Source: VRUE01 sp036406595 (GTDB lineage Bacteria > Actinomycetota > Thermoleophilia > Solirubrobacterales > 70-9). From it: a DNA stretch of 64,000 nucleotides. The stretch is taken from assembly GCA_036406595.1 (NCBI GenBank), contig DASXAR010000074.1:46580-110579 (forward strand). The letters are read 5' to 3'. Position 1 is the stretch's first letter; every line of letters starts with the position of its first letter. Under the pieces are notes generated by a model. It did no database searches, was not told where the DNA came from, and saw nothing but the letters and a program-made list of their open reading frames with translations. Positions 1 through 8,201 of the stretch are shown here, in pieces. A program made the translations under genes and the position numbers.

Positions 1-376
1 GCGCGGCCGTCGTTGCGCATGCGCCCGTCCCAGTGGAAGGTGAAGAAGCGGTAGCGCTTCAGGTACCGGTCGCGCGCCAGCGTCAGGATCAGCCTGCCGC
101 CGGGCCTCACCACCTGGACGTCGGCACGATCGGACTGGGTCATCCGAAAGCGGATTCGAATCCTGTCGTAGCGGCAATCCCCGTTGGGCGTGAAGCTGTG
201 GACGGGGGGCGCCTCTGGATGGAGGCGCGGGATGCCGATGAAGGTGACCTTGTCGAGGACCAGCGGGTCGCGCTTCAGCCGCTGCGACCACGCGAAGGCG
301 GCGACCGTGGCCACGAGCAGAAGCGCGAAGACGACTGCGGCGGCGCTCGGACGGACCCTAGGGCGTCGACGAGGCA
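1..376 (-). CDS. Membrane-anchored protein with FlgD-type Ig-like domain (partial)
   Basis: The gene runs off the left edge, so only the first 125 residues are visible. It starts at ATG 374-376 with an Arg-rich N-terminus, then one hydrophobic segment at about residues 12-29 that looks like a signal anchor. From residue 62 it reads FTPNGDCRYDRIRIRF, close to the FTPNGDGxND opening strand of FlgD-type Ig-like domains in secreted proteins. The start lies inside the last 19 bases of the upstream LytR_C-domain gene, so the two are probably translated together and both act at the cell surface. The domain call rests on this motif; the function is unknown. Confidence 0.6.
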
Positions 377-1125
377 TTGTCCTCGCCCACCACCACCGAG
401 ACCGGGGTCCCCCCGGAGACTTCGGCGATTTCCGGCGTCATCAGGCGCACCTCCGAGATCCCCAGCGCCTTGCCGACGCGGCGCGCCTCCGGCGCGCTCC
501 CCCGCGCGAACATCACCACGCTTTCGTTGAAGCTCGAGGCGCTGTTGGTGACGACGCCGAGGCTGAAGCCCTTCCGCTCGACCAGGTCGCCGAATTGTCC
601 CGCCAGGCCCGAGACGGCCGTCCCGTTGAGGACGCTCACTTCGATGTCGGCGGGCTTCACCTTCGCCGAGGTGTTCCTGCCTCTGTCGCCCCCGTCGTTG
701 CCGTCGCCCCGCGTCACCAGGTAGAAGATCCCGCCGGCCACGACGAGGACGACGAGGAAGAGCGCGACCAGGTAGATCGGCTCTCCGAGCCGATCCCCGG
801 CTCCGCCGAGGCGTTCCCTGACCCGCTCGCTGCGGGTCAGCTCGGGCAGGCCCTCCTCGCGCCGCCGGCGGCGCTGCTCGCGAAGCTCCGCGGCCTTCCG
901 CTCCGATTCGCGCGCCTCTTCGAGCCGGCGCATCTCCTCGGCGCGCTCCGCGGCCGCAGCCGAGGTCGACTCCTTGCGCTCGGTGTCCCGCTCCGGAGCC
1001 GAGCCGGCCCACTCCCGCAGCCTGCGGATGTCGCGGCCCTGCGTGAACGAAAGCAGCGCCAGGAGGGCCAGACCGACGAACGCGACGAGGCCCGCGTACG
1101 ACCCGATGTCCTTGATCAGCTCCAA
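358..1125 (-). CDS. Two-TM protein with C-terminal LytR_C domain
   Basis: This is a 255-residue membrane protein. Segments are a TM helix at about 9-27, a charged region at about 45-95 rich in Glu/Arg/Ala that is likely coiled coil, a second TM at about 117-137, and a C-terminal domain at about 160-248 (IEVSVLNGTAVSGLAGQ, then TNSASSFNES) that matches LytR_C. That domain occurs at the C-terminus of LytR-CpsA-Psr wall-polymer ligases and also alone. No LCP catalytic domain is present. The start is TTG at 1123-1125; an in-frame stop lies nine codons upstream with no ATG or GTG between. It follows the nucleotide-sugar dehydratase gene by 49 bases, consistent with a shared envelope operon. Confidence 0.75.
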   Translation of the reverse strand: MELIKDIGSYAGLVAFVGLALLALLSFTQGRDIRRLREWAGSAPERDTERKESTSAAAAERAEEMRRLEEARESERKAAELREQRRRRREEGLPELTRSERVRERLGGAGDRLGEPIYLVALFLVVLVVAGGIFYLVTRGDGNDGGDRGRNTSAKVKPADIEVSVLNGTAVSGLAGQFGDLVERKGFSLGVVTNSASSFNESVVMFARGSAPEARRVGKALGISEVRLMTPEIAEVSGGTPVSVVVGEDNASSTP

Positions 1126-1174
1126 AGGAAGGCTGCGAGAGGCTATCCGTCAAAGAGGCTCGATGCGCGACGCA

Positions 1175-3061
1175 TCAGGCCTCTCGGCCGATCGCGGCCT
1201 CCTCACCACCGGGAGCGGTGATCAGCTCGACCACCCGCTCGGCCAGGTTGGCCTCGTCGCCGGCCATCACGAGGTGCTCGAGCGAATTGAGCGTCGCCTC
1301 GACCCAGTCGGGGTCGAGGGGAGTCTCGCGAACCGCGCGGCCGATCCGCTTGGACGCGGTCGGCCGCTGCTCCTCGCCCTCACCGAAGAGCTCCTCGTGC
1401 AGCTTCTCCCCGGGACGGGGCTGGGTGAACTCGACCGCGATCTCCGCTTCGGGCTCATACCCCGCGAGGCGGATCATGTTGTGGGCGAGGTCGACGATCC
1501 TCACCGGCTCCCCCATGTCGAGGACGAAGACTTCGCCGCGGCCGGCGCCTATGTCGCCCGCCCGGATCACCAACTGCACCGCCTCGGGGATCGTCATGAA
1601 GTAGCGGGTCATCTCCGGGTGGGTCACCGTGACGGGCCCGCCCCGCTCGATCTGGCTGCGGAAGATCGGGACGACGCTGCCCGAGGAGGCGAGGACGTTG
1701 CCAAAGCGCACGCTCGCGAAGCGGGTTCCGGTATGCCGGTGCGCAGCCGCCTCGACGATCCACTCGGCCATCGCCTTCGAGGCGCCCATCACGGTCTGCG
1801 GGTTCACCGCCTTGTCGGTCGAGACCAGGACGAAGCGCTCGACGTCGGAGGCGGCTGCGGTCTCGGCGGTGATCCGGGTCGCGATCGCGTTGTTGCGGAC
1901 CGCCTCGAGCGGATTGGCCTCCATCAGCGGGACGTGCTTGTAGGCGGCCGCGTGGAAGACGACGCTCGGCTTGAAGCGCTGCATCGTCTCCAGCATCCGG
2001 TGCGGCTCCTTGCAATCGGCGAGGACCGACTCGACGTTGCTGAAATGGCGTTCCTCGACCATCTCGCGGTCGATCTCGAAGAGGTTGTCCTCGGCGTGGT
2101 CGAGCATCACGAGCAGGCGCGGGCCGACCCGGGCGATCTGCCGGCACAGCTCGGAGCCGATCGAGCCGCCGGCGCCGGTTACGAGGACGATCCGATCGCG
2201 CAGGTATGCCCCGACCGTGTCGAGCTCGACGACGATCGGGTCGCGCCCGAGGACGTCCTCGACCTGGACGTCGCGGAGCTGTTTGTTGAGCTGCACCCCG
2301 CCCCGCAGCAGCTCGAAGACGGTGGGCAGCGTGCGCACTCGGATCTCGCGCTCCCGGCAAGCGACCACGACGCGGGCGCGCAGCGTCCCGGGCGCCGAGG
2401 GGATCGCGATCACGACCTCGTCGGGCTCGGTCTCGTCGAGGATCGACTCGATTTCCTCGGTCGAGCCGAGCACCTTGAGGCCGAGCATCCGCATCCCCCG
2501 CTTGCGGGCGTCGTCGTCGACGAAGCCGATCGCGGTGGCGCCCAGGTTGGGGTTGAGCTGGAGCTCGCGCACCACCATCTGCCCGCCCGACCCGGCTCCG
2601 ATCACCAGAACCTGGTGTTTCGGGACCCGGTGCCCGTGGCTCGGGCGCTCGATTATGAGCCGCACCGCGAGCCGTGCCCCGGCGATGAAGAGGAGGGTGA
2701 GGATGAAGTCCATCACCGCGACGGAGCGCGGCAGGTTGTGCGCGAACGGCCGCAGCACGGTGAAGAGGACGACGACGATCGCGCTCGCCGCCGCCACCGC
2801 GCGAACGATCATCAGGAAGTCGCGCCCGCTCACGTAGCGCCACCACTTCTGGTACAGGCCGAAGGCGGCGAAGACCGCGATCTTCACGACCACGACCAGG
2901 GCGACGGACTGGGTGAAGAGCACCCAGTACCGGTGCGGCAGGTCGGCGCGATCGAGGAAGCGGAGGCGGAAGGCCAGGTAGTAGGCGATCGCCAGCAGCA
3001 GCGAGTCGGCAACGACCTGGAGGACCCTGTTGCGGTAGACGGGATGGTTCAGGCGCCCCAT
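1175..3061 (-). CDS. Membrane-bound nucleotide-sugar 4,6-dehydratase/epimerase (CapD/WbpM/FlaA1 type)
   Basis: This 628-residue enzyme has four N-terminal TM helices (about 14-130), a CoA-binding-like Rossmann domain with VLVIGAGSGG near 151-160, and a catalytic SDR domain with TGAGGSIG at 295-302, AAYKHVPLMEANP near 372-384 and STDKAVNP at 414-421. This architecture is typical of enzymes that dehydrate or epimerise UDP-GlcNAc-type sugars for capsule, O-antigen or glycan synthesis at the inner face of the membrane. The length is typical (about 600-650). Start is ATG 3059-3061. The LytR_C and FlgD-like genes follow on the same strand. The sugar made cannot be told from sequence alone. Confidence 0.9.
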   Translation of the reverse strand: MGRLNHPVYRNRVLQVVADSLLLAIAYYLAFRLRFLDRADLPHRYWVLFTQSVALVVVVKIAVFAAFGLYQKWWRYVSGRDFLMIVRAVAAASAIVVVLFTVLRPFAHNLPRSVAVMDFILTLLFIAGARLAVRLIIERPSHGHRVPKHQVLVIGAGSGGQMVVRELQLNPNLGATAIGFVDDDARKRGMRMLGLKVLGSTEEIESILDETEPDEVVIAIPSAPGTLRARVVVACREREIRVRTLPTVFELLRGGVQLNKQLRDVQVEDVLGRDPIVVELDTVGAYLRDRIVLVTGAGGSIGSELCRQIARVGPRLLVMLDHAEDNLFEIDREMVEERHFSNVESVLADCKEPHRMLETMQRFKPSVVFHAAAYKHVPLMEANPLEAVRNNAIATRITAETAAASDVERFVLVSTDKAVNPQTVMGASKAMAEWIVEAAAHRHTGTRFASVRFGNVLASSGSVVPIFRSQIERGGPVTVTHPEMTRYFMTIPEAVQLVIRAGDIGAGRGEVFVLDMGEPVRIVDLAHNMIRLAGYEPEAEIAVEFTQPRPGEKLHEELFGEGEEQRPTASKRIGRAVRETPLDPDWVEATLNSLEHLVMAGDEANLAERVVELITAPGGEEAAIGREA

Positions 3062-3100
3062 GAGCGTCGGTCGAGTTTAGTTGGTACTAAGCGCGCCGCC

Positions 3101-3106
3101 TACAAT
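3101..3106 (+). promoter_or_regulatory. -10-like element TACAAT upstream of dedA
   Basis: TACAAT ends 13 bases before the ATG at 3120. No Shine-Dalgarno sequence lies between, which suggests a very short or absent 5' leader. A -35 is not clear: TTTAGT at 3076-3081 leaves a 19-base spacer. Confidence 0.45.
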
Positions 3107-3119
3107 CTCCGCTGGCCGC

Positions 3120-3827
3120 ATGCTCCTTCTCCTCGCCAGTCTCAGCGACAAGATCGTCGACCCGATCGTCAACGCCGCCACCGACTTCATCGGGTCGGCG
3201 GGCGTCGCCGGCGTCTTCGTGCTGATGGTCCTCGAGTCCGCCTGCATTCCCGTTCCGAGCGAGGCGATCATGCTGTTCGCCGGCTTCAGCGTCTCCGAAG
3301 GTGAAATGACGCTGTTCGCGATCGTCGCCGCCGGCGTCCTCGGCAATCTGGTCGGCTCCTGGATCGCTTACTCGGTCGGCTACTTCGCCCGCATCGACCT
3401 GCTCGAACGCAACCGGCTCATCCACATCAGCCCAAAGCACCTCCAATGGGCAGATAACTGGTTCAAGCGGTATGGCGACGCGACGGTCTTCTTCACCCGG
3501 ATGCTGCCGATCATCCGCACCTTCATCTCGCTTCCCGCCGGCGTGGCGCGAATGCCATTCTGGCGCTTCACCGCCTTCACGATCGCCGGCTGCACCCCCT
3601 GGGTGCTGATGCTGGCGCTGATCGGGCGCAGCGTCGGCGACAACTGGGAACAGTGGCGCCACAACCTCGGATACCTCGACTATCTCGTCGTCGCGGCGAT
3701 CCTCGGGGGCGTCGCCTACCTGCTGGTCCGCCGCCGGCGGGCCCGAGCGGCAGGAACGGAGAGTGAGACGCCCGGCAACCGGGAGCCCGCGGCGCGCACC
3801 GAGGCCGCCCGCTCGAACGGCGCTTGA
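3120..3827 (+). CDS. DedA/SNARE-associated family membrane protein
   Basis: This 235-residue integral membrane protein has the DedA family features: ESACIPVPSEAIMLFAG near residue 45, a glycine-rich helix, FFTRMLPIIRTFISLPAGVARM near 125-145 and a terminal TM before a polar tail. Some DedA proteins (UptA) flip undecaprenyl phosphate back across the membrane. The next gene, overlapping by four bases, is undecaprenyl-diphosphatase, so a role in lipid-carrier recycling is a reasonable inference. ATG 3120 is preferred over an in-frame upstream TTG at 3081 because the -10-like TACAAT at 3101 lies between them. Confidence 0.85.
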   Translation: MLLLLASLSDKIVDPIVNAATDFIGSAGVAGVFVLMVLESACIPVPSEAIMLFAGFSVSEGEMTLFAIVAAGVLGNLVGSWIAYSVGYFARIDLLERNRLIHISPKHLQWADNWFKRYGDATVFFTRMLPIIRTFISLPAGVARMPFWRFTAFTIAGCTPWVLMLALIGRSVGDNWEQWRHNLGYLDYLVVAAILGGVAYLLVRRRRARAAGTESETPGNREPAARTEAARSNGA

Positions 3828-4636
3828 GCGGGGCGGCGGACGGCAGGATCTCCGACCGGCGGGCGCTCGCGCTGGGGGTCGTCCAGGGTCCCGCAGAGCT
3901 GCTCCCGGTCTCGAGCTCGGCGCACATCATCCTGGTGCCCTGGCTGGCCGGCTGGGACTGGGACCGCCTCGACCCCGAGGTGCGCAAGAGCTTCGAGGTG
4001 GCGCTGCATGCGGGCGCCGCGCTGGCCCTGCTGATCGGGCAGAGGGCGACGATCGCCGAGGAGCTGCGTACGTTCGACGCCGGCCGTGCCGTACTGCTCG
4101 GCCTCTCGTTCCTGCCCGCGGCATTTGTCGGCTACACCCTCGAGCGGCCGATCGAGCGGCGGCTCGGCGGGCCGGGGGCGACAGCCGCCGGCCTGCTTGC
4201 CGGCGCGGCGGCGATGCTCCTCGCAGACACCCGGCCCCAGAAGCGCGGCCGTGGCGAAGCGACCGCCGCCGACGGCATCGTCCTCGGCGCGGCGCAGGCG
4301 GCGGCGCTTGCGCCCGGGGTGTCCCGCAACGGCATCACGCTGGCGGCCGCGCGCTGGCGGGGCTTCTCGCGCGATCAGGCCAACCTGCTGTCCCGGACGA
4401 TCGCGCTGCCGATCATCGTCGGCGCGACCCTCTTGAAGGGCGTCCGCCTGCGCCGCCGCGGCGCCTCCCCCGAGCTGCGGCGCTCGATGGCGATCGGGGT
4501 CGCCGCCTCGCTCGCCTCGACCCTCGCCTCGCAGCGGCTGATCCGGCTGGTCGAGCGCGACCGCGCCCTCTGGCCCTACGCCGCATACCGCGCCGCCCTC
4601 GCCGCCGTGGTTCTTGCCAAGCTTCAGAGGCGATGA
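3824..4636 (+). CDS. uppP: Undecaprenyl-diphosphatase
   Basis: This 270-residue membrane enzyme dephosphorylates undecaprenyl diphosphate to regenerate the lipid carrier for peptidoglycan and other wall glycans. It shows both BacA/UppP signatures: GVVQGPAELLPVSSSAHII (consensus QGxTExLPxSSSGH) near residues 18-36 and APGVSRNGITL (PGxSRSGxT) near 164-174. Both lie at the outer membrane face in known structures. The start is TTG at 3824, overlapping the dedA stop as TTGA; purM overlaps its stop as ATGA. The motifs are intact apart from SSSA for SSSG. Confidence 0.93.
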   Translation: MSGAADGRISDRRALALGVVQGPAELLPVSSSAHIILVPWLAGWDWDRLDPEVRKSFEVALHAGAALALLIGQRATIAEELRTFDAGRAVLLGLSFLPAAFVGYTLERPIERRLGGPGATAAGLLAGAAAMLLADTRPQKRGRGEATAADGIVLGAAQAAALAPGVSRNGITLAAARWRGFSRDQANLLSRTIALPIIVGATLLKGVRLRRRGASPELRRSMAIGVAASLASTLASQRLIRLVERDRALWPYAAYRAALAAVVLAKLQRR

Positions 4637-5640
4637 GCGACGCCTACGCGAAGGCCGGCGTTGACCAGGGCGCGGCCGATTCCGCCGTGGCCGGGCTTGT
4701 GCGCGCCCTGGGTGCGATCGACCTGGGACGGCCGTCCCGCCAGGTCCCGCTGCCGGGCCACTACGCGAGCGTGATCCGCATCGACGAGCAGACGGGCATC
4801 GCCCTCTCGACCGACGGTGTGGGCACCAAGCTCCTCGTCGCCGAGCAGCTCGACCGCTACGACACGGTCGGCATCGACTGCGTCGCGATGAACGTCAACG
4901 ACGTGATCTGCGTCGGCGCCGAGCCGCTGGCGATGGTCGACTACATCGCCCTCGACCGAGCCGATCCCGCGGTCTGCGAGCAGCTCGGGGTGGGGCTCGC
5001 CCGCGGCGCGGAGCTGGCCGGCGTCGAGGTCCCCGGCGGCGAGCTGGCGCAGCTCGGCGAGCTGATCCGAGGGGTGGACCTCTCCGGCGCCTGCTTCGGG
5101 GCGGTTGCGCTGGATGAGATCGTCGACGGCTCGGCGGTGCGGGCCGGCGACTCCGTGATCGGACTGCCCTCCGCGGGGATCCATTCGAACGGCTTCACGC
5201 TGGCTCGCACGGCGCTCGACGGGCTCGCGCTCGACGAGGACCCCGAAGGCCGCCTCGGCCGGCCGCTGGGCGAGGAGCTTCTGAAGCCCACCGAGATCTA
5301 CGTCAGGTCGGTCCTCGAGCTGCTCCGCTCCGCCGTGGACGTGCGGGGCCTCGCCCACATCACCTCGGGAGGCCTCGGAAACCTGCTGAGGCTCGCAGCG
5401 GAGGTCGGCTACGAGATCGACGACCCGCTGCCGGCGCAGCCGGTGTTCGAGCTGATCGAAGAGCGGGGCGGCGTCGCCGCGGAGGAGATGCACTCGGTCT
5501 TCAACATGGGGTGCGGCTTCTGCTGCGTGGTGGCCGCAGAGGACGAGGCGGCGGCGCTGGAGCTGCTGCGCCGCCGCCACCCGCAGGCGAAGCGGATCGG
5601 CTCGGCGGTTGCCGGACCGCAAGAGATCCACCGCGCCTGA
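4633..5640 (+). CDS. purM: Phosphoribosylformylglycinamidine cyclo-ligase
   Basis: This is the AIR synthetase of de novo purine synthesis: it closes the imidazole ring of FGAM with ATP. The 335-residue length is typical. Signatures seen are STDGVGTKLLVAEQ near residue 56, the metal and ATP site MNVNDVICVGAEPLAMVDYI near 80-99, GLPSAGIHSNGFTLAR near 175-190 and HITSGGLGNLLR near 242. The ATG at 4633 overlaps the uppP stop. Its place in an envelope operon has no functional meaning I can see beyond co-transcription. Confidence 0.95.
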   Translation: MSDAYAKAGVDQGAADSAVAGLVRALGAIDLGRPSRQVPLPGHYASVIRIDEQTGIALSTDGVGTKLLVAEQLDRYDTVGIDCVAMNVNDVICVGAEPLAMVDYIALDRADPAVCEQLGVGLARGAELAGVEVPGGELAQLGELIRGVDLSGACFGAVALDEIVDGSAVRAGDSVIGLPSAGIHSNGFTLARTALDGLALDEDPEGRLGRPLGEELLKPTEIYVRSVLELLRSAVDVRGLAHITSGGLGNLLRLAAEVGYEIDDPLPAQPVFELIEERGGVAAEEMHSVFNMGCGFCCVVAAEDEAAALELLRRRHPQAKRIGSAVAGPQEIHRA

Positions 5641-5656
5641 GCGGGAGACCACGGTG

Positions 5657-5675
5657 CGATAGAGAACCTCTATCG
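5657..5675. repeat. Perfect inverted repeat CGATAGAG-AAC-CTCTATCG
   Basis: Eight-base perfect arms with a 3-base loop lie 33 bases before the kinase start and 16 bases after the purM stop. The repeat could be an operator for the kinase gene or the hairpin ending the purM transcript; no T-run follows. Confidence 0.5.
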
Positions 5676-5708
5676 ACACGTGCTCGACAATGGCCCAAGC
5701 TAGTTGAA

Positions 5709-7226
5709 ATGGACGCTCGCTCGACCAGCGCTCAGATGATCGGCACGGTGCTCTCCGGGCGATACCGCCTCGAGGCCAAGCTGGGGAGCGGCGGCATGTC
5801 GACCGTCTACCTGGCCCGCGACGAGACCCTCGACCGCCCTGTGGCGGTGAAGGTGATGCACCGCGAGATGTCCGAGCAGGAGGACCAGCTGCAACGCTTC
5901 CGACAGGAGGCGCGCGCCGTCGCCAAGCTGACCCATCCCAACGTCGTCGCGGTGATCGACGCGGGCGAGGACGGCGGCCACCCCTACATCGTCTTCGAGT
6001 ACGTGAAGGGCGAGACGCTGAAGCAGCGGATCTCCAGAGTCGGGGCCCTCGACACCCAGGAGGCGATCGCCTACGCGATCGAGGTAGCCCGCGGGCTCTC
6101 GATGGCCCATGCGCGGCAGATGGTCCACCGCGACATCAAGCCGCAGAACGTCCTGATCGACGAGGAGGGCCGCGCGAAGCTGACCGACTTCGGCATCTCG
6201 CGCCAGCTCGAACAGGACGGGATGACCGCGACCGGGCGCGTTCTCGGCACCACCGACTACGTCGCTCCGGAGCAGGCGATGGGGCGGGGAGTCGATCAGC
6301 GCTCCGACATCTACTCGCTCGGGGTCGTTCTCTACGAGATGCTCGTCGGGCAGGTCCCGTTCCACGCCGACAGCCAGGTGGGCGTGGCGATGAAACACGT
6401 CAACGAGGACCTTCCCGACGTGCAGCGGCGCCGACCCGAGGTCTCGGCCGCGGTCGCGCTGGTGGTCGAGCGGGCGACCGCAAAGAACCCGGATGAGCGC
6501 TACCAGGACGTCGGCGCGATGATCGACGACCTCGAGACGGCGCTCGAGGTCGAGGCCGCGCGCGCCGGCTCGACCACCGGAGAGGCGACCAGCGTGCTCG
6601 ACGCGGTGCCGGCGCCGAGGCGCAAGCTCTCGGCCCGTGCCCGCTGGTCGTGGGCAGCGATCGGGCTGTTGCTGCTGGTTGGCGGCGGCGCGCTCCTGGC
6701 GGTGCTGCTGATCTCCTCGAGCGGGCTCGGCGGTGGCGGCGCCAACGAGGGCAAGGGGGCCCCGGTGCCGATCTCCTCGGCGACCGACTACGACCCAGAG
6801 GGCGACGGCGAAGAGATCGGCAGCAAGGTCGAACTGGCGGTTGACGGTGACCCGACCGGAACCGCCTGGGAAACCGAGCACTACGACTCCGACGTCTTCG
6901 AAGGCACGAAGACCGGCCCGGACCCCGGGGTCGGCATCTACGTCACGACCAACTCTCCGGCGACCCCGACCAAGATGATCGTCCGCAGCCCGACCCCGGG
7001 CTGGAGCGCGCAGGTCTTCGCCTCGCCGGTCGGGCCCCCCTCCGACCTCACCGGCTGGGACGAGCCGATCGGCGAAGCCTCCGACGCGTCCACGGTCGAG
7101 GAGATCGCGCTGCGAACCGGCGAGCCCTCCACCTACTTCCTGCTCTGGTTCACCAAGGCCTCCGAAGCCCGCGACCAGGCGGGGCGCTACCAGGTCGAGG
7201 TCAGCGACATCAAACTTCTCGATTGA
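5709..7226 (+). CDS. Transmembrane Ser/Thr protein kinase with discoidin-like ectodomain
   Basis: This 505-residue receptor-like Hanks-type kinase has a P-loop LGSGGMSTVY near residue 25, VAVKVM Lys near 48, catalytic HRDIKPQN near 140 and DFGIS near 160. A TM helix spans about 314-336. The outer domain (350-505) has AVDGDPTGTAWETEHY, a hallmark of galactose-binding/F5-F8-type folds. It may sense a wall glycan and signal to cytosolic targets. It lies convergent to ddl and outside the pknB operon. In the ectodomain Glu is GAA about as often as GAG, while the kinase domain is almost all GAG. ATG 5709 is the first good start; no clear Shine-Dalgarno precedes it. Confidence 0.88.
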   Translation: MDARSTSAQMIGTVLSGRYRLEAKLGSGGMSTVYLARDETLDRPVAVKVMHREMSEQEDQLQRFRQEARAVAKLTHPNVVAVIDAGEDGGHPYIVFEYVKGETLKQRISRVGALDTQEAIAYAIEVARGLSMAHARQMVHRDIKPQNVLIDEEGRAKLTDFGISRQLEQDGMTATGRVLGTTDYVAPEQAMGRGVDQRSDIYSLGVVLYEMLVGQVPFHADSQVGVAMKHVNEDLPDVQRRRPEVSAAVALVVERATAKNPDERYQDVGAMIDDLETALEVEAARAGSTTGEATSVLDAVPAPRRKLSARARWSWAAIGLLLLVGGGALLAVLLISSSGLGGGGANEGKGAPVPISSATDYDPEGDGEEIGSKVELAVDGDPTGTAWETEHYDSDVFEGTKTGPDPGVGIYVTTNSPATPTKMIVRSPTPGWSAQVFASPVGPPSDLTGWDEPIGEASDASTVEEIALRTGEPSTYFLLWFTKASEARDQAGRYQVEVSDIKLLD

Positions 7227-7235
7227 GCCCCGCGC

Positions 7236-8201
7236 TCAGTACTGGTGCGAGCGGGACTCCGCGTGCCGCTCGATCGCCAGCCTGACCAGCCGGTCGCAGA
7301 GCTCCGGGTACTCGATGCCGCTCGCCTCCCAGAGCTTCGCGTAGACGCTGGTCTCGGTGAAGCCGGGCATCGTGTTGATCTCGTTGACCAGGACCTCGCC
7401 GCCGGGCTCGACGAAGAAGTCACAACGGGCGAGGCCGGAGCAGCCCGCGAACTCGAAGACCGACGCGGCGAGCTCGCGGAGGCGGGTGGCCTGCTCGGCG
7501 GAGATCGGGGCCGGGATGACCAGCTCCATGCCGCCCTCGCTGTACTTGCGCTCGTAGTCGTACCAATCGCCATGCGCGACGATCTGCCCCGGCTGCGAGG
7601 CCTCAACCGGGTGGTTGCCGAGTAGCGAGCACTCGACCTCCCGGCCGCGCGCGGATTCCTCGACGATGACGCGGGGGTCGTGGCGACGAGCGAGCTCCAC
7701 CGCCGCGTCGAGCCCGGCGAGGCTCTCGACCCTGCTTATCCCGACGCTCGAGCCGAGCCGTGACGGCTTCACCCAGAGCGGCAGGCCCATCTCCCCGCAA
7801 CGCCGCCGCCATCCCTCCTCGTCCGCCGCGACGAATCCGACCTGAGGGACCCCGCGCTGGGCGAGGAGCCGCTTCAGGGTGAGCTTGTCCATGCAGACCG
7901 CCGAGGCGAGCACGTCGGATCCGACGTAGGGGACGTCGAGCCACTCGAGCACCCCCTGCACGCTGCCGTCCTCGCCGAAGGGCCCATGCAGCGCCGGGAA
8001 GGCGACGTCGGCGCCAGCCAGGCCGGCGGCCGGAAGGAGCTCGACAGGCGAGCCGTGGAAGCTCCAGGACCCGTCGCGCGCGATCCGCACCTCGAGGGCC
8101 TCGTGACCGGCGGCTGCGAGGCCCTTTGCCACGGCCTCCCCGGAGCGCAGCGAGACGTCGTGCTCGGAGGAGCGGCCGCCGCTGAGGACCGCGACCCTCA
8201 T
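7236..8201 (-). CDS. ddl: D-alanine--D-alanine ligase
   Basis: This 321-residue ATP-grasp enzyme joins two D-Ala for the peptidoglycan stem. It begins MRVAVLSGGRSSEHDVSLRSG, with the catalytic Glu of the SxEHxVSL motif. HGPFGEDGSVQGVLE follows near residue 72, KPSRLGSSVGISRV near 145, the omega-loop YDYERKYSEGG near 206 and VNEINTMPGFTETS near 268. The Tyr-containing omega loop favours a D-Ala-D-Ala rather than a D-Ala-D-Lac ligase. Its ATG overlaps the pknB stop (ATGA), so it is the last gene of the wall-signalling operon. A second ddl-like gene lies at 33281-34213. Confidence 0.93.
   Translation of the reverse strand: MRVAVLSGGRSSEHDVSLRSGEAVAKGLAAAGHEALEVRIARDGSWSFHGSPVELLPAAGLAGADVAFPALHGPFGEDGSVQGVLEWLDVPYVGSDVLASAVCMDKLTLKRLLAQRGVPQVGFVAADEEGWRRRCGEMGLPLWVKPSRLGSSVGISRVESLAGLDAAVELARRHDPRVIVEESARGREVECSLLGNHPVEASQPGQIVAHGDWYDYERKYSEGGMELVIPAPISAEQATRLRELAASVFEFAGCSGLARCDFFVEPGGEVLVNEINTMPGFTETSVYAKLWEASGIEYPELCDRLVRLAIERHAESRSHQY

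Noticed and set aside
974..3304. Very long open frame antisense to the nucleotide-sugar dehydratase
   Set aside because: Its predicted protein is Asp/Arg/His-rich with no domain sense, a normal shadow of a high-GC gene. The minus-strand protein has full family motifs.
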